39,516 nucleotides of DNA from contig CAJQQM010000228.1 in NCBI GenBank assembly GCA_905480485.1, forward strand, positions 1 to 39,516, written 5' to 3'. The notes under the pieces were generated by a model. That model had not been told where the DNA came from. It was given only the letters and a program-made list of their open reading frames with translations, and made no database searches. Position numbers and translations under genes: made by a program. Shown here piece after piece: positions 1 to 8,159 of this stretch (positions are counted from its first letter, which is position 1; each line of letters starts with the position of its first letter). The stretch comes from an uncultured Aureispira sp. (GTDB taxonomy: Bacteria; Bacteroidota; Bacteroidia; Chitinophagales; Saprospiraceae).

Positions 1-533
1 GTAGGATCCGATAGCAACTTGTCATAGTAGGTAAGTCCTTCGTTCATGATTATCAAAAAATCGGCAACGTCCGCAGGGTCTTGTGGCGCGATAACCCCTG
101 CATCAATCCAAGATTGTGCCTGCGGAATCAATAATTCTCTAAACAGCGTATACATTTCTTTAAATCGATCCTTGATGCGCGGGTAGCGGGTTGATAAGTA
201 GTAACAGGCATAAAAAACAGTTTGGTCAGAAAAATTAAACCAATCCTCGCTAAACATAATGTTAATGATATTATTAAACCTCACTTTAGGATCTTCTGCG
301 CCAATCATTTGGTCTTTAAATGTTAGTTCGTATCGGCCCAACAAAAAACTTACAAAGGCAACCACCATTTCTTCTTTTGTTTTGAAATAGTGAATCAGTA
401 GGCTTGGATTTACATCCATAATATTGGCTATTTTTGCAATGGATGCATTTTCAAAACCTTCATCCCTGAGTATGATATAAAAATGTTCTAAAATCTCTTT
501 TTTACGAACATCTGCTTTACTTTTTCTTCCCAT
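1..533 (-). CDS. TetR-family transcriptional regulator, C-terminus cut by window edge
   Basis: Reading leftward from an ATG at 533-531 gives 177 uninterrupted codons that run off the left edge, so the C-terminus is missing. The start MGRKSKADVRKKEILEHFY, the helix-turn-helix core (GFENASIAKIANIMDVNPSL followed by LIHYFKTKEEMV, roughly residues 28-60) and the all-alpha remainder are typical of TetR-type dimeric repressors, whose C-terminal half binds a small ligand. It is divergent from the acylase operon starting at 735. A 14-bp perfect palindrome at 569-582 sits 36 bases upstream of its start and is the obvious candidate operator, which suggests autoregulation and possibly control of the acylase operon. 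The family call is firm; ligand and targets are inferred. Confidence 0.9.
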   Translation of the reverse strand, partial: MGRKSKADVRKKEILEHFYIILRDEGFENASIAKIANIMDVNPSLLIHYFKTKEEMVVAFVSFLLGRYELTFKDQMIGAEDPKVRFNNIINIMFSEDWFNFSDQTVFYACYYLSTRYPRIKDRFKEMYTLFRELLIPQAQSWIDAGVIAPQDPADVADFLIIMNEGLTYYDKLLSDP

Positions 534-568
534 GACTGTTTTTTTTATTTTTTTTTTTTGTTTTTGAA

Positions 569-582
569 GATACTTAAGTATC
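569..582. promoter_or_regulatory. 14-bp perfect palindrome, candidate TetR operator
   Basis: GATACTTAAGTATC reads identically on both strands. It lies in the spacer between the divergent TetR gene and the acylase operon, just downstream of the -7-like box of the leftward promoter at 591-598, where a bound repressor would block transcription. TetR repressors usually bind palindromes of this size near their own gene. Assignment to this TetR is by position only. Confidence 0.5.
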
Positions 583-590
583 CTTAGTTA

Positions 591-598
591 CAAATGTA
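591..598 (-). promoter_or_regulatory. candidate -7 box for the TetR gene
   Basis: On the minus strand this reads TACATTTG, a full match to the Bacteroidota -7 consensus TAnnTTTG. It would start transcription near 584, giving a leader of about 50 bases that includes the palindrome. No clear -33 TTTG is seen at the expected distance. Confidence 0.4.
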
Positions 599-734
599 TT
601 AATTTTAGTGATCCTTTTTTGTTTTAAAAAGTCATTATTCGCAGGGTGGTCATTTGTTGACACTTTATAGATAATTCAACAAATATTCAAATAATTTTTT
701 TTCAATTTTTATCAATATTCTTAAAAATAAATTA

Positions 735-2846
735 ATGCCTTTAATATCTTTTTACCCTGGTAAACAGCGGTTTCGATCTTACGCTCTAATGTTGTACCTA
801 ATGGTCGTGTCTTCATCTATTATTGCTCAACAAAATAGCATAGACCCGATCAATATTTCAATTGCAAGGGATACTTGGGGTGTACCTCATATATTTGCAC
901 CTACTGATGCAGAAGTCGCTTATGGTTTGGCTTGGGCTAATGCCGAAGATGCCTTTGAAACCATGCAAGAATTGTTGATTATTGGCAAGCAAATGATGGG
1001 AAGAAAAGAGGGAGTGACGGGGGCCCCTTTTGACTTTTTTGTGCATTCATTAAATGTTCAAAAAACTTATGATGAACAAATTGAACAGATTTCTGAAGAA
1101 TATATAAGATATTTAGAGGGCTATTGCCAAGGGATCAATGCCTATGCAAAACAACATCCCGATCAAGTACTCATCAAGAAAGCGTTTCCAATTGTACCCG
1201 AAGATATCCTGAAAGCCTATACTGTTGGCTTTTCAGCACTTTCTGGTTCTGTCGAAAAAGTAACCCAAATTATGGAAGGAGGCTACGACAAGTCGATACC
1301 TTCAAAGCCTGCGGGTTCAAACGCCTACGCTATGGCTCCATCAAAAACACAAAGTGGCCATACTTTTTTGGCCATAAATCCTCATTTTCAAATCAATGGG
1401 CCTTTTTCATTTTACGAAGCACATTTGCAAAGTCAGCAGGGCCTAAACATCACTGGTGCTTTATTTCAGGGTGGTTCTTGTGTTTTTATGGGAAATAACG
1501 AGCATTTAGGATGGGGTAAAACATTTAATCACATCGATCAAGTAGATGTTTTTAGGCTACAAATGCATCCACACAAAAAATTATTTTATCGTTTGGATAG
1601 CGCTTATGTCAAATTAGAAAAAAGACCAGTTTGGCTAAAGGTTCGACTCGGGAAAATAGTAATTCCTGTTCGTAAGATGACTTATTGGTCGGTTTACGGT
1701 CCTACCTATCGATCACCCGACAAACAATTCTTTTCCGTACGATGTCCTGCTTTTTTCAACCTCAGGGCTGGCGAACAATACTATCGTATGAATAAGGCCG
1801 ATGATTTTGATGCTTTCAAAAAGGCATTGTCGATGAATGCGCATTCGATGTTTAATTTAGTGTATGCCGATAAGGCTGGGCATATTCTGTACTTATGCAA
1901 CGGCATGTTGCCGAAAAGAGCTACTGATTTTGATTATTCAGGTATTCTAGACGGGAATACTAGGGCTAATTTATGGACAGAATATTATACTCAAGATGCC
2001 CTTCCGAGGGTTGAAGACCCCGATTGCGGCTATGTTTTTAATACCAATAATACGCCAACGAATGCTAGTTGCTTGGTGGCCAATAATTGCTCGGAAGAAG
2101 TATTAGAATATGCCGATACACGATACGGGGACAACAACCGTTCGCATCGTTTTATGGAAATGATGCAGGGCCGAGACAAGTGGGATTTTGAGGCATTTAA
2201 GGCCCTTAAATTTGATACTAAAATGACCAAAAACTCTGCTTTCTGGGGCAGCCTTTCGACACTCTTCGAAATGGATGCTCAAGATTATCCACAGGTAGAA
2301 GAAGCCCTATTGCTGTTACAAAAATGGGACGGCGACGCAGGGGTCGAGAATACAACCGCGGCTTTATTCATGTTGAGCTTGCAATACATATTCGATACTA
2401 TGGGCTACGACGACCGCCCTTTTACAACCGGTATTCCAGATCAATTGCCTGCTTCATTGTGGATAAAGGCCATAGAAAAAGCCTCGGGTACATTGCTGCA
2501 ACAACACGGGGCCATAAAAGTCCCACTTGGTCAAATTTTATTCCACAAACGCAATGGAAAACTACATCCGGCTTCGGGTTTTCCGGATGCATTGTCTCCT
2601 ATATATACCAAAGCAGATGCAGCAGGTAGGCAAATTGCAGACTATGCGGATACCTATATTCACTTTGTAGAATTCGATCAGAAAGGCCCTCTTAGGATAG
2701 AAACACTGTTGCCCTTTGAAGTAACTAAAAGCAGCGAAACCTATAAGGATGAATTAAAGATGTTTAATAAACGACAATTGAAACGAATGTCTCTGAATAA
2801 ATTTGAAGTATTGCAAAAAGCCGTCAAGCTATACCATCCCCAATAA
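735..2846 (+). CDS. penicillin acylase family N-terminal-nucleophile amidohydrolase, secreted
   Basis: A 703-residue protein with an N-terminal hydrophobic export signal ending near AQQ at 31-33 (an internal ATG at 789 is an alternative start). The opening RDTWGVPHIFAPTDAEVAYGLAWANAEDAF pattern (about 45-74) is the usual alpha-chain start of penicillin/AHL acylases. The conserved autocleavage site is at PAG/SNAYAMAP, making Ser195 the likely nucleophile and new beta-chain N-terminus; the later NTNN segment in the beta chain fits the conserved Asn region. Family members hydrolyse amide bonds of acylated amines such as penicillins, acyl-homoserine lactones or N-acyl peptides; the substrate here is not predictable. 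It is first in an operon with the next three genes (gaps 5, 3 and -20 bases). Confidence 0.9.
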   Translation: MPLISFYPGKQRFRSYALMLYLMVVSSSIIAQQNSIDPINISIARDTWGVPHIFAPTDAEVAYGLAWANAEDAFETMQELLIIGKQMMGRKEGVTGAPFDFFVHSLNVQKTYDEQIEQISEEYIRYLEGYCQGINAYAKQHPDQVLIKKAFPIVPEDILKAYTVGFSALSGSVEKVTQIMEGGYDKSIPSKPAGSNAYAMAPSKTQSGHTFLAINPHFQINGPFSFYEAHLQSQQGLNITGALFQGGSCVFMGNNEHLGWGKTFNHIDQVDVFRLQMHPHKKLFYRLDSAYVKLEKRPVWLKVRLGKIVIPVRKMTYWSVYGPTYRSPDKQFFSVRCPAFFNLRAGEQYYRMNKADDFDAFKKALSMNAHSMFNLVYADKAGHILYLCNGMLPKRATDFDYSGILDGNTRANLWTEYYTQDALPRVEDPDCGYVFNTNNTPTNASCLVANNCSEEVLEYADTRYGDNNRSHRFMEMMQGRDKWDFEAFKALKFDTKMTKNSAFWGSLSTLFEMDAQDYPQVEEALLLLQKWDGDAGVENTTAALFMLSLQYIFDTMGYDDRPFTTGIPDQLPASLWIKAIEKASGTLLQQHGAIKVPLGQILFHKRNGKLHPASGFPDALSPIYTKADAAGRQIADYADTYIHFVEFDQKGPLRIETLLPFEVTKSSETYKDELKMFNKRQLKRMSLNKFEVLQKAVKLYHPQ

Positions 2847-2851
2847 ATTTT

Positions 2852-3310
2852 ATGTTAGAAAAAGCCGATACAGTTATACTAGAAAATGCCTTATTAAGGG
2901 CGTATGGTCGCTGGACCTATTACAGAAACATGGCCCTACTTTTGCTTCTATTTTCGTGGGGATTATACCTTGCAGTTCCTCGAACAGCATTTTTGATGCA
3001 AGCCCTTATTTTAAGTGCAGGAATTGCTTATTATCCAATTCGACATTATTTAAAATTCAAAAATATAAAAGCAGATTTGGCGGAGGGTTCTCTTTGCCAA
3101 ATAGAAACCTTCCTTTATGCCAAAAAAAAATCCAATATCAATCGTTTACAGCCTTATTATTATTTGTACACCAACGATCAAACGTTTGAAGTAGAGGCAT
3201 CGGTATATGCTGTTTTGAACGAACAATCAACCTTAAAAATACGCTATGCCCCTCGGTCAAAGGTCTTAGTGGCTTTCCAGATTATTGACGAGGATTCTAA
3301 CTTTAATTAG
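2852..3310 (+). CDS. small two-TM membrane protein of unknown function
   Basis: A 152-residue protein I do not recognise. It has a short amphipathic N-terminus, two hydrophobic segments (about 28-45, MALLLLLFSWGLYLAVP, and about 48-66, LMQALILSAGIAYYPI), then a soluble beta-rich C-terminal half of about 85 residues that probably faces the cytoplasm given the basic YPIRHYLKFKNIK stretch. It starts 5 bases after the acylase stop and ends 3 bases before the TraB/GumN gene, so it is almost certainly cotranscribed with them. No catalytic motif is visible. Confidence 0.75.
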   Translation: MLEKADTVILENALLRAYGRWTYYRNMALLLLLFSWGLYLAVPRTAFLMQALILSAGIAYYPIRHYLKFKNIKADLAEGSLCQIETFLYAKKKSNINRLQPYYYLYTNDQTFEVEASVYAVLNEQSTLKIRYAPRSKVLVAFQIIDEDSNFN

Positions 3311-3313
3311 TCT

Positions 3314-4123
3314 ATGAACAAAAGTACCCTCTTGTATCAAATTGATGGCAACAATATTGCCGGAACTTCTTATTTGTTTGGAACGATGCACGTGCGTGAT
3401 CGTTCGGCTTTCAGGGCTATAGATCGACTCGAACAGTATATTCAATCCTGTAACTCTTTTGCAGCCGAATTTGATTTGAATGATGCCGATATGATGGCCC
3501 TCGAAAGAGCCTCGACTTTGCCCGAAGGTAGGGCTATCGGTCATTATATCAATCCGAGCATCTACCAAAAGCTAGCCAAGGTTTTTGGTAGAGAAACCGG
3601 ACTTCAATTGGATTTATTTCAATATCGTTCGCCCATCATAATTATAAATATGATTGCGGAGGCACAATTTAGAAACGATGAAGTGTACCCACTCGACCAT
3701 GCATTGTACAGAATAGCCAAATCGAATGGAAAACTCATGCTAGGATTAGAAACATTTGAAGACCAATTGCAAGTCTTTTCAAAATTATCGATAGAAGAAC
3801 AAGCTAGAACCCTAAAAAAAATAGCCACTCATTTTAGCGCTTATCGCCAAGAAATTATACGAGCCGAGGTCTTGTATCGCAGCAGAGATATTCAAAAGTT
3901 GTACAAAAAAACAAAAAAATCGATTGGCTCGATGCGCAAAGTTCTTTTGTATGATCGCAATCAAACAATGGTGCATCAATTTATGGAATTCGCCCAATAT
4001 AATAGTATTTTCGCTGCCGTAGGAGCCGGACATTTAGCCGGGGCTAAAGGAATGTTACGATTATTAAAACAAAAAGGTTATCAAGTAAGACCTGTATATT
4101 ACGATGAAGATGATAACAATTAG
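3314..4123 (+). CDS. TraB/GumN family protein
   Basis: 269 residues with the family hallmarks: YLFGTMHVRD at 20-29, LDHAL at 128-132, GLETFEDQ at 144-151, the RNQTM pattern at 215-219, and a C-terminal VGAGHLAGAKG at 236-246. TraB/GumN proteins are proposed metal-dependent hydrolases or proteases related to TIKI; the paired GTMH and GAGH motifs would supply the active-site histidines. Many bacterial relatives carry a signal peptide, but none is visible here, so this copy may be cytoplasmic. Its last 20 bases overlap the next gene, which suggests coupled translation. Confidence 0.87.
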   Translation: MNKSTLLYQIDGNNIAGTSYLFGTMHVRDRSAFRAIDRLEQYIQSCNSFAAEFDLNDADMMALERASTLPEGRAIGHYINPSIYQKLAKVFGRETGLQLDLFQYRSPIIIINMIAEAQFRNDEVYPLDHALYRIAKSNGKLMLGLETFEDQLQVFSKLSIEEQARTLKKIATHFSAYRQEIIRAEVLYRSRDIQKLYKKTKKSIGSMRKVLLYDRNQTMVHQFMEFAQYNSIFAAVGAGHLAGAKGMLRLLKQKGYQVRPVYYDEDDNN

Positions 4124-6353
4124 AAATTATCTGACGATAGCATGCTTGTTATGTGCACTTGCAATCCAAGCACAAAATACTTACCAACTAAGTGCTTTTA
4201 AGCTCTTGACTCAAGTCGAAAAAGCGGATACAAATCAGCGAGTACTAAGCAAAGGGATCTCCGTAGAGTTTCGGTACCTTCCTTTGGCAATTCATAAAGA
4301 TCTATTACGATTTGAAGTGCAATTATGGTCCTTGGGTCAAGAGGTTGCTCGAGGGCAATTATCTTTTGAATACCAAGTTTCGGATAGTTTAGTTCAATTA
4401 ATTGATTCACTTGGAATCGATTCTATACCCAATTTAGATACCCTTCTTAGTATTTATATACCCTATCGTAGTATTGCGCTCGAACAGGGCATGCACGATG
4501 TCGAAGTCAAAGTATCCGAACGTAAAAGAACGTTCGATTTATTTCAGCGCAAGGCTCGCTTTGAACAAGGGAGCATCTACGATGTATTTTTGGACCTAAA
4601 AGCGGCTACTTTAAGTAAGGGCGATCATTCTAATCCTATTGGCCTTCACTATTATGCACCCGATCCACAATGGCAACTTATTCTTGGTCAATCTGACTTT
4701 ATGAAGGGGCCGGTTCAACGCAATAGTTTTATACTCAAGGACTATAAATTTCAAGCTACATGTACCGATGATGACGCTTTAGCCGTTTGTGTGTATGATA
4801 CCGATCCCCTCAAGAACGAACGGATCGCTTGTTTAGCTATTCCAAATAAAGAAGGGCCCTTTCAATTTTTGTATGAAGATACAAGCCGTATCAAGGGGCT
4901 TGAAAACATGGTGTTTACCCTTAAGAAGCTGGAGCGAAAACCATTGTCTACTAGTTTTGAAGCAAGCGAAAACTATCTTTACAAAGGTGTCAGAGGACTC
5001 AAAGTTGATTTTTCATACGATTTACCCCTCTATTACAAACGCAAGTCGATACGAGTCCAATTGATGAACGAAGCGCAACTGCCTATCAAAGACTGGATCA
5101 CTATCCAAAAAGATAGAAAACAAATAGAACATCGTATTGTAGCACAATACCGTTATTTTATTCCAAATACTGCCCTCAAAAACGTGCAACAAGTACTTTT
5201 ACAACTAAAAGCCAACGATATCGTATTGCAGGTGCAGCAAAGTGCGCAGCTCAGCACCTCTATGCTTGTTGATGCCGAAGCGGTGCAGCAACAGTCTGCA
5301 TTTGTACACAACGGTGTTTCTGGTATTTTATATGATTTTAATTTTCGCTATACCGAACCTTTGCCTGCTTTTGCTCAAATCGAACTGCGATTCCCTAGCT
5401 TGCAGAAACATAACAATATGCCCTTTCTATTTTGGGAAGCAGACGATTCTAGCAATATTCAATCGGGGCAGTCTATCGACTTAACTTACGACTCTATAAA
5501 ACAGCAATTTAGGGTATTTGTTCCCTATTATATTCTTCATCAATCCATTCATCTATCACCTCAACTGATTTTAAAAACGCCTTTTTACAAAAACTTATTA
5601 CTACATCAGTTTAGTACCAATCCCTATCAAAAACCAATGGCACTAAATGATATTCAGTTGCAAGCCAAGGGCGTAGATCAAGAAACCTATCAAGGCCTTG
5701 CAGGGCAGCGTTTTGTTTTTGATTTGTTGGTCCCGGATTACTACCACAGTAAAGGAACAATAGAGCTAAATATATTGGAAGATGATCGACCTTACGATGG
5801 AAACTATTTTATCAGTAATAAACTAAGTCAAAAAAAATCGATTGCCTTGTTCAATCAACAACAATTTGAGCTCTTTATCCCGATGAGATGGATGAAAAAA
5901 GGAAAAAAATACCGTGTTCAAATACAAGCGAAAAATCAAAGTTATGCCATTTCAGAACTAAGAACTTTGCAGTATGTCCACCAAGAGGAATGCCTGCAGA
6001 AAGTGCAGTTATATGTCGAAAATCTATGGATGAAAGAAGTGGATTCGGCACGTATTACTCTTGGTATAAGAAACAACAAGGATTTCAATGCTACCTATGA
6101 AAATTTAAGTTATCGCTATATAGGAGCGCAGGTATATATTTCTTCTAATCAAAAACAAGCGCATCGACTTTTTGAATGCAGCCTACACCCTCAAGATGAA
6201 ATTTACTTGTGGATAGAGCCTTTAGGGGACAAAAAACATCCCAAAAAGAGGTGGCAGACTTCTATTTCGGACTTAGAAGAACAATCTTTTCAGGTCAAAA
6301 AAGAGGATTTTGTCAAGTTGTTGAGCCTAAAAAAAATCAGCAACATCCATTAA
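4104..6353 (+). CDS. large secreted protein with four internal beta-rich repeats
   Basis: 749 residues with a clear signal peptide (MKMITIRNYLTIACLLCALAIQAQ) and no recognised catalytic domain. Comparing the protein with itself shows about four copies of one unit, each opening with a G-x-x-G-hydrophobic-x-x-D/E-F-like strand (near 50, 294, 403 and 529) and closing with an aromatic-hydrophobic-I/V-P motif (SIYIPYRSIAL 116-126, YRYFIPNTAL 349-358, FRVFVPYYIL 469-478, FELFIPMRWM 588-597). This looks like tandem immunoglobulin-like or beta-sandwich modules in a periplasmic or surface protein. Its start lies inside the end of the TraB/GumN gene, so the two are translationally linked. Function unknown. 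Confidence 0.8.
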   Translation: MKMITIRNYLTIACLLCALAIQAQNTYQLSAFKLLTQVEKADTNQRVLSKGISVEFRYLPLAIHKDLLRFEVQLWSLGQEVARGQLSFEYQVSDSLVQLIDSLGIDSIPNLDTLLSIYIPYRSIALEQGMHDVEVKVSERKRTFDLFQRKARFEQGSIYDVFLDLKAATLSKGDHSNPIGLHYYAPDPQWQLILGQSDFMKGPVQRNSFILKDYKFQATCTDDDALAVCVYDTDPLKNERIACLAIPNKEGPFQFLYEDTSRIKGLENMVFTLKKLERKPLSTSFEASENYLYKGVRGLKVDFSYDLPLYYKRKSIRVQLMNEAQLPIKDWITIQKDRKQIEHRIVAQYRYFIPNTALKNVQQVLLQLKANDIVLQVQQSAQLSTSMLVDAEAVQQQSAFVHNGVSGILYDFNFRYTEPLPAFAQIELRFPSLQKHNNMPFLFWEADDSSNIQSGQSIDLTYDSIKQQFRVFVPYYILHQSIHLSPQLILKTPFYKNLLLHQFSTNPYQKPMALNDIQLQAKGVDQETYQGLAGQRFVFDLLVPDYYHSKGTIELNILEDDRPYDGNYFISNKLSQKKSIALFNQQQFELFIPMRWMKKGKKYRVQIQAKNQSYAISELRTLQYVHQEECLQKVQLYVENLWMKEVDSARITLGIRNNKDFNATYENLSYRYIGAQVYISSNQKQAHRLFECSLHPQDEIYLWIEPLGDKKHPKKRWQTSISDLEEQSFQVKKEDFVKLLSLKKISNIH

Positions 6354-6363
6354 GTTGTTGCTG
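6338..6363 (-). terminator. intrinsic terminator for the thioredoxin-family gene, also serves the convergent operon
   Basis: A 7-bp stem CAGCAAC/GTTGCTG (6338-6344 with 6357-6363). On the minus strand it is followed by ATTTTTTTT, a textbook U-tract, 10 bases after the stop of the leftward gene. On the plus strand the tail AATTTCTTCTT is weaker. The left arm lies inside the last codons of the convergent 4104-6353 gene, so the site is shared. Confidence 0.75.
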
Positions 6364-6372
6364 AATTTCTTC

Positions 6373-6930
6373 TTAGGCTTTCCATTTTATATTGCAGCCT
6401 GCACTTGGATATTGTCGGCTTTCTACGGCTTTGCCCGCTAGCAATGCATCTATTGCTTGACGCAAATCGCTTCCGGTTACGGGAGTATCTGTTTTGGGAC
6501 GAGAAGGGCACAAACGACCGCGATAACGCAATTTAAGTTCGGCGTCGAAAACATAAAAATCTGGTGTACAGGCAGCATCATAAGCTTTGGCAACTACTTG
6601 TGTAGCATCAAAAAGATAAGGAAATGGATAGCCTTCTTGCTTGGCAAGTAAGGTCATTTTGTCGGGGGCATCTTGTGGATATTTATCGACATCATTCGAA
6701 CTAATTGCCACAAAAGAAACACCTTTTGCCATATATTCAGTCGATAAACGGACAAGTTCAGCATTGACGTGCAAAACATAAGGGCAATGATTACAGGTAA
6801 ACATAATGACGGTTGCCTGTTCCGATTTTAGGTCGGCTAAACTTATTTCTTTTCCACTAAGGGTGTCAAGAAGTGCAAAGTCAGGTGCTTCGGTTCCTAA
6901 TTCCATCATATTTGATTCTGTGAGCGACAT
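6373..6930 (-). CDS. thioredoxin family protein (redoxin/AhpC-TSA type)
   Basis: 185 residues with a thioredoxin fold: GTEAPDFALLDTLSGKEISLADL at about 12-34 is the usual redoxin entry, and FTCNHCPYVLH at 44-54 carries a CxxC pair (C46, C49) in the form common to the bacterial NHCPYV group. A cis-Pro-like CTPDFYVFD follows at about 121-129. No signal peptide is seen, so a cytoplasmic thiol-disulfide or peroxide-related role is likely, though the exact substrate is unknown. It stands alone, with a T-rich terminator at 6338-6363 and a candidate promoter box at 6966-6973. Confidence 0.88.
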   Translation of the reverse strand: MSLTESNMMELGTEAPDFALLDTLSGKEISLADLKSEQATVIMFTCNHCPYVLHVNAELVRLSTEYMAKGVSFVAISSNDVDKYPQDAPDKMTLLAKQEGYPFPYLFDATQVVAKAYDAACTPDFYVFDAELKLRYRGRLCPSRPKTDTPVTGSDLRQAIDALLAGKAVESRQYPSAGCNIKWKA

Positions 6931-6965
6931 ATTTAATTTTTAGAGTTGATTAATAAATAAGTGTT

Positions 6966-6973
6966 CAAAAATA
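6966..6973 (-). promoter_or_regulatory. candidate -7 box for the thioredoxin-family gene
   Basis: Minus-strand TATTTTTG fits TAnnTTTG exactly and would give a leader of about 28 bases before the ATG at 6930. It is back-to-back with the rightward promoter at 6981-7013. No -33 TTTG is apparent. Confidence 0.4.
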
Positions 6974-6980
6974 TAAAAAA

Positions 6981-7013
6981 TTGACTAGATGAATAGAATT
7001 TTTTTTAGTTTTG
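6981..7013 (+). promoter_or_regulatory. candidate promoter of the 7032-8840 operon
   Basis: TAGTTTTG at 7006-7013 matches TAnnTTTG fully; a TTG at 6981-6983 could be a reduced -33 element with a 22-base spacer. Transcription would start near 7020, so the TTG codon at 7011 cannot be the translation start and the ATG at 7032 is preferred. Confidence 0.5.
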
Positions 7014-7031
7014 ATAAAGCAAACTGAAAAG

Positions 7032-7472
7032 ATGCAAGATATTCAATACTATATAAACAAATTAGGCGACTTGTCCAACGATGAACTAAAAGACATCATT
7101 GCCGAACGATTTCGCAGTTATTCTGAAGCGGAAATCGCTGCCGCTATCGAGTTGATATCAAGGGATAACGAACGTGGAACCGAAAGTCAGGCATCTTTTA
7201 CGCATAATTTAAATAGTATGACAACGGCAGAATTGTTACAGATAGTTCAAAACGAAGCACTATATGGTGCTGATAAAGTGTCGGATGCCACTGCTGAAAT
7301 TCTAAGGAGAGAAAACACAGGCCTTAAAGGCCGGCCGCCTAAAACAGCTCCATTTATTCAGGTATTTAAAGCAGTGTTTGCTATGATAGGCCTAGTAGCC
7401 ATCCTCAAAATTGTGCTGCTGTTCAGTATGTTTATTTTTTTGTTACAAAGCATCAATTCTTGTCTTAATTAA
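7032..7472 (+). CDS. small membrane-anchored protein with a duplicated helical unit
   Basis: 146 residues when started at the ATG at 7032; an in-frame TTG at 7011 lies inside the likely promoter and is rejected. The soluble part holds two similar helical units of about 38 residues: one containing LGDLSNDELKDIIAERF...AIELISRDN and one containing LNSMTTAELLQIVQNEA...TAEILRREN. A C-terminal hydrophobic segment (FAMIGLVAILKIVLLFSMFIF) probably anchors it in the inner membrane with the helices in the cytoplasm. It is first in an operon with the LolD-like ATPase (14-base gap) and endonuclease V. Family not recognised. Confidence 0.7.
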   Translation: MQDIQYYINKLGDLSNDELKDIIAERFRSYSEAEIAAAIELISRDNERGTESQASFTHNLNSMTTAELLQIVQNEALYGADKVSDATAEILRRENTGLKGRPPKTAPFIQVFKAVFAMIGLVAILKIVLLFSMFIFLLQSINSCLN

Positions 7473-7486
7473 TTTAATAAAAATAC

Positions 7487-8155
7487 ATGATAGAAGCCGC
7501 AGGAATTCATAAGTCGTATGGTCAATTACAGGTGCTGAAAGGCGTCGGTCTAAGCATCAAAAAAGGGGAGATTGTATCGATTGTCGGCAAATCGGGTGCC
7601 GGTAAGTCTACCTTATTACACATTCTTGGGACCCTAGATATTCCTGATGAAGGGCAACTCAACATAAATGGTACAGATGTTCGGCAGCTCAATGAACTAG
7701 AGATGGCTAAATTTAGGAATCAACAAATTGGATTTGTCTTTCAATTTCATCACTTACTTCCAGAATTTTCGGCCCTTGAAAATGTATGTATGCCTGCATT
7801 TATTGCTAGCTTATCCGAATCGGATGCCCTCGCTAGGGCTACCGAATTGTTAGTAGATTTGGGGCTAGGCGATAGGCTTGAACACAAACCTAATGAATTG
7901 TCGGGAGGCGAACAACAGCGAGTGGCGGTGGCAAGGGCTTTAATGAATCAACCTGCCGTAATTCTAGCCGATGAGCCTTCGGGTAATTTAGATACAGAAA
8001 CTTCTAGAGACTTGCATCAATTATTTTTTAAACTGCGCGACAAGTGGCAACAAACCTTTATTATTGTTACCCACAATATAGAATTGGCAAAAATGAGTGA
8101 TAGAACCCTTGTAATGAAAGATGGTTTGATTATCGATAACAAAATCAATAATTAA
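7487..8155 (+). CDS. lolD: ABC transporter ATP-binding protein, LolD-like
   Basis: 222 residues, the normal length for a stand-alone ABC ATPase. Walker [10 protein letters not shown] at 34-42, Q-loop around Q86, signature LSGGEQQR at 138-145, Walker B VILADE ending at E163, and the H-loop His196 are all intact. The segment [16 protein letters not shown] (85-100) is characteristic of LolD, which powers release of lipoproteins from the inner membrane toward LolA; the related MacB/FtsE group usually has a different sequence here. The permease partners (LolC/E) are not in this window, so the ATPase would have to pair with a distant gene. Symbol by resemblance only. Confidence 0.85.
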   Translation: MIEAAGIHKSYGQLQVLKGVGLSIKKGEIVSIVGKSGAGKSTLLHILGTLDIPDEGQLNINGTDVRQLNELEMAKFRNQQIGFVFQFHHLLPEFSALENVCMPAFIASLSESDALARATELLVDLGLGDRLEHKPNELSGGEQQRVAVARALMNQPAVILADEPSGNLDTETSRDLHQLFFKLRDKWQQTFIIVTHNIELAKMSDRTLVMKDGLIIDNKINN

Positions 8156-8159
8156 ATCT

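Noticed and set aside
2803-3189. 128-codon plus-strand frame spanning the acylase end and the two-TM gene
   Set aside because: Overlaps two better supported genes in another frame and has no recognisable features.
7011-7031. TTG start for the 7032 gene
   Set aside because: The codon lies within the -7 promoter box, so it would not be in the transcript.
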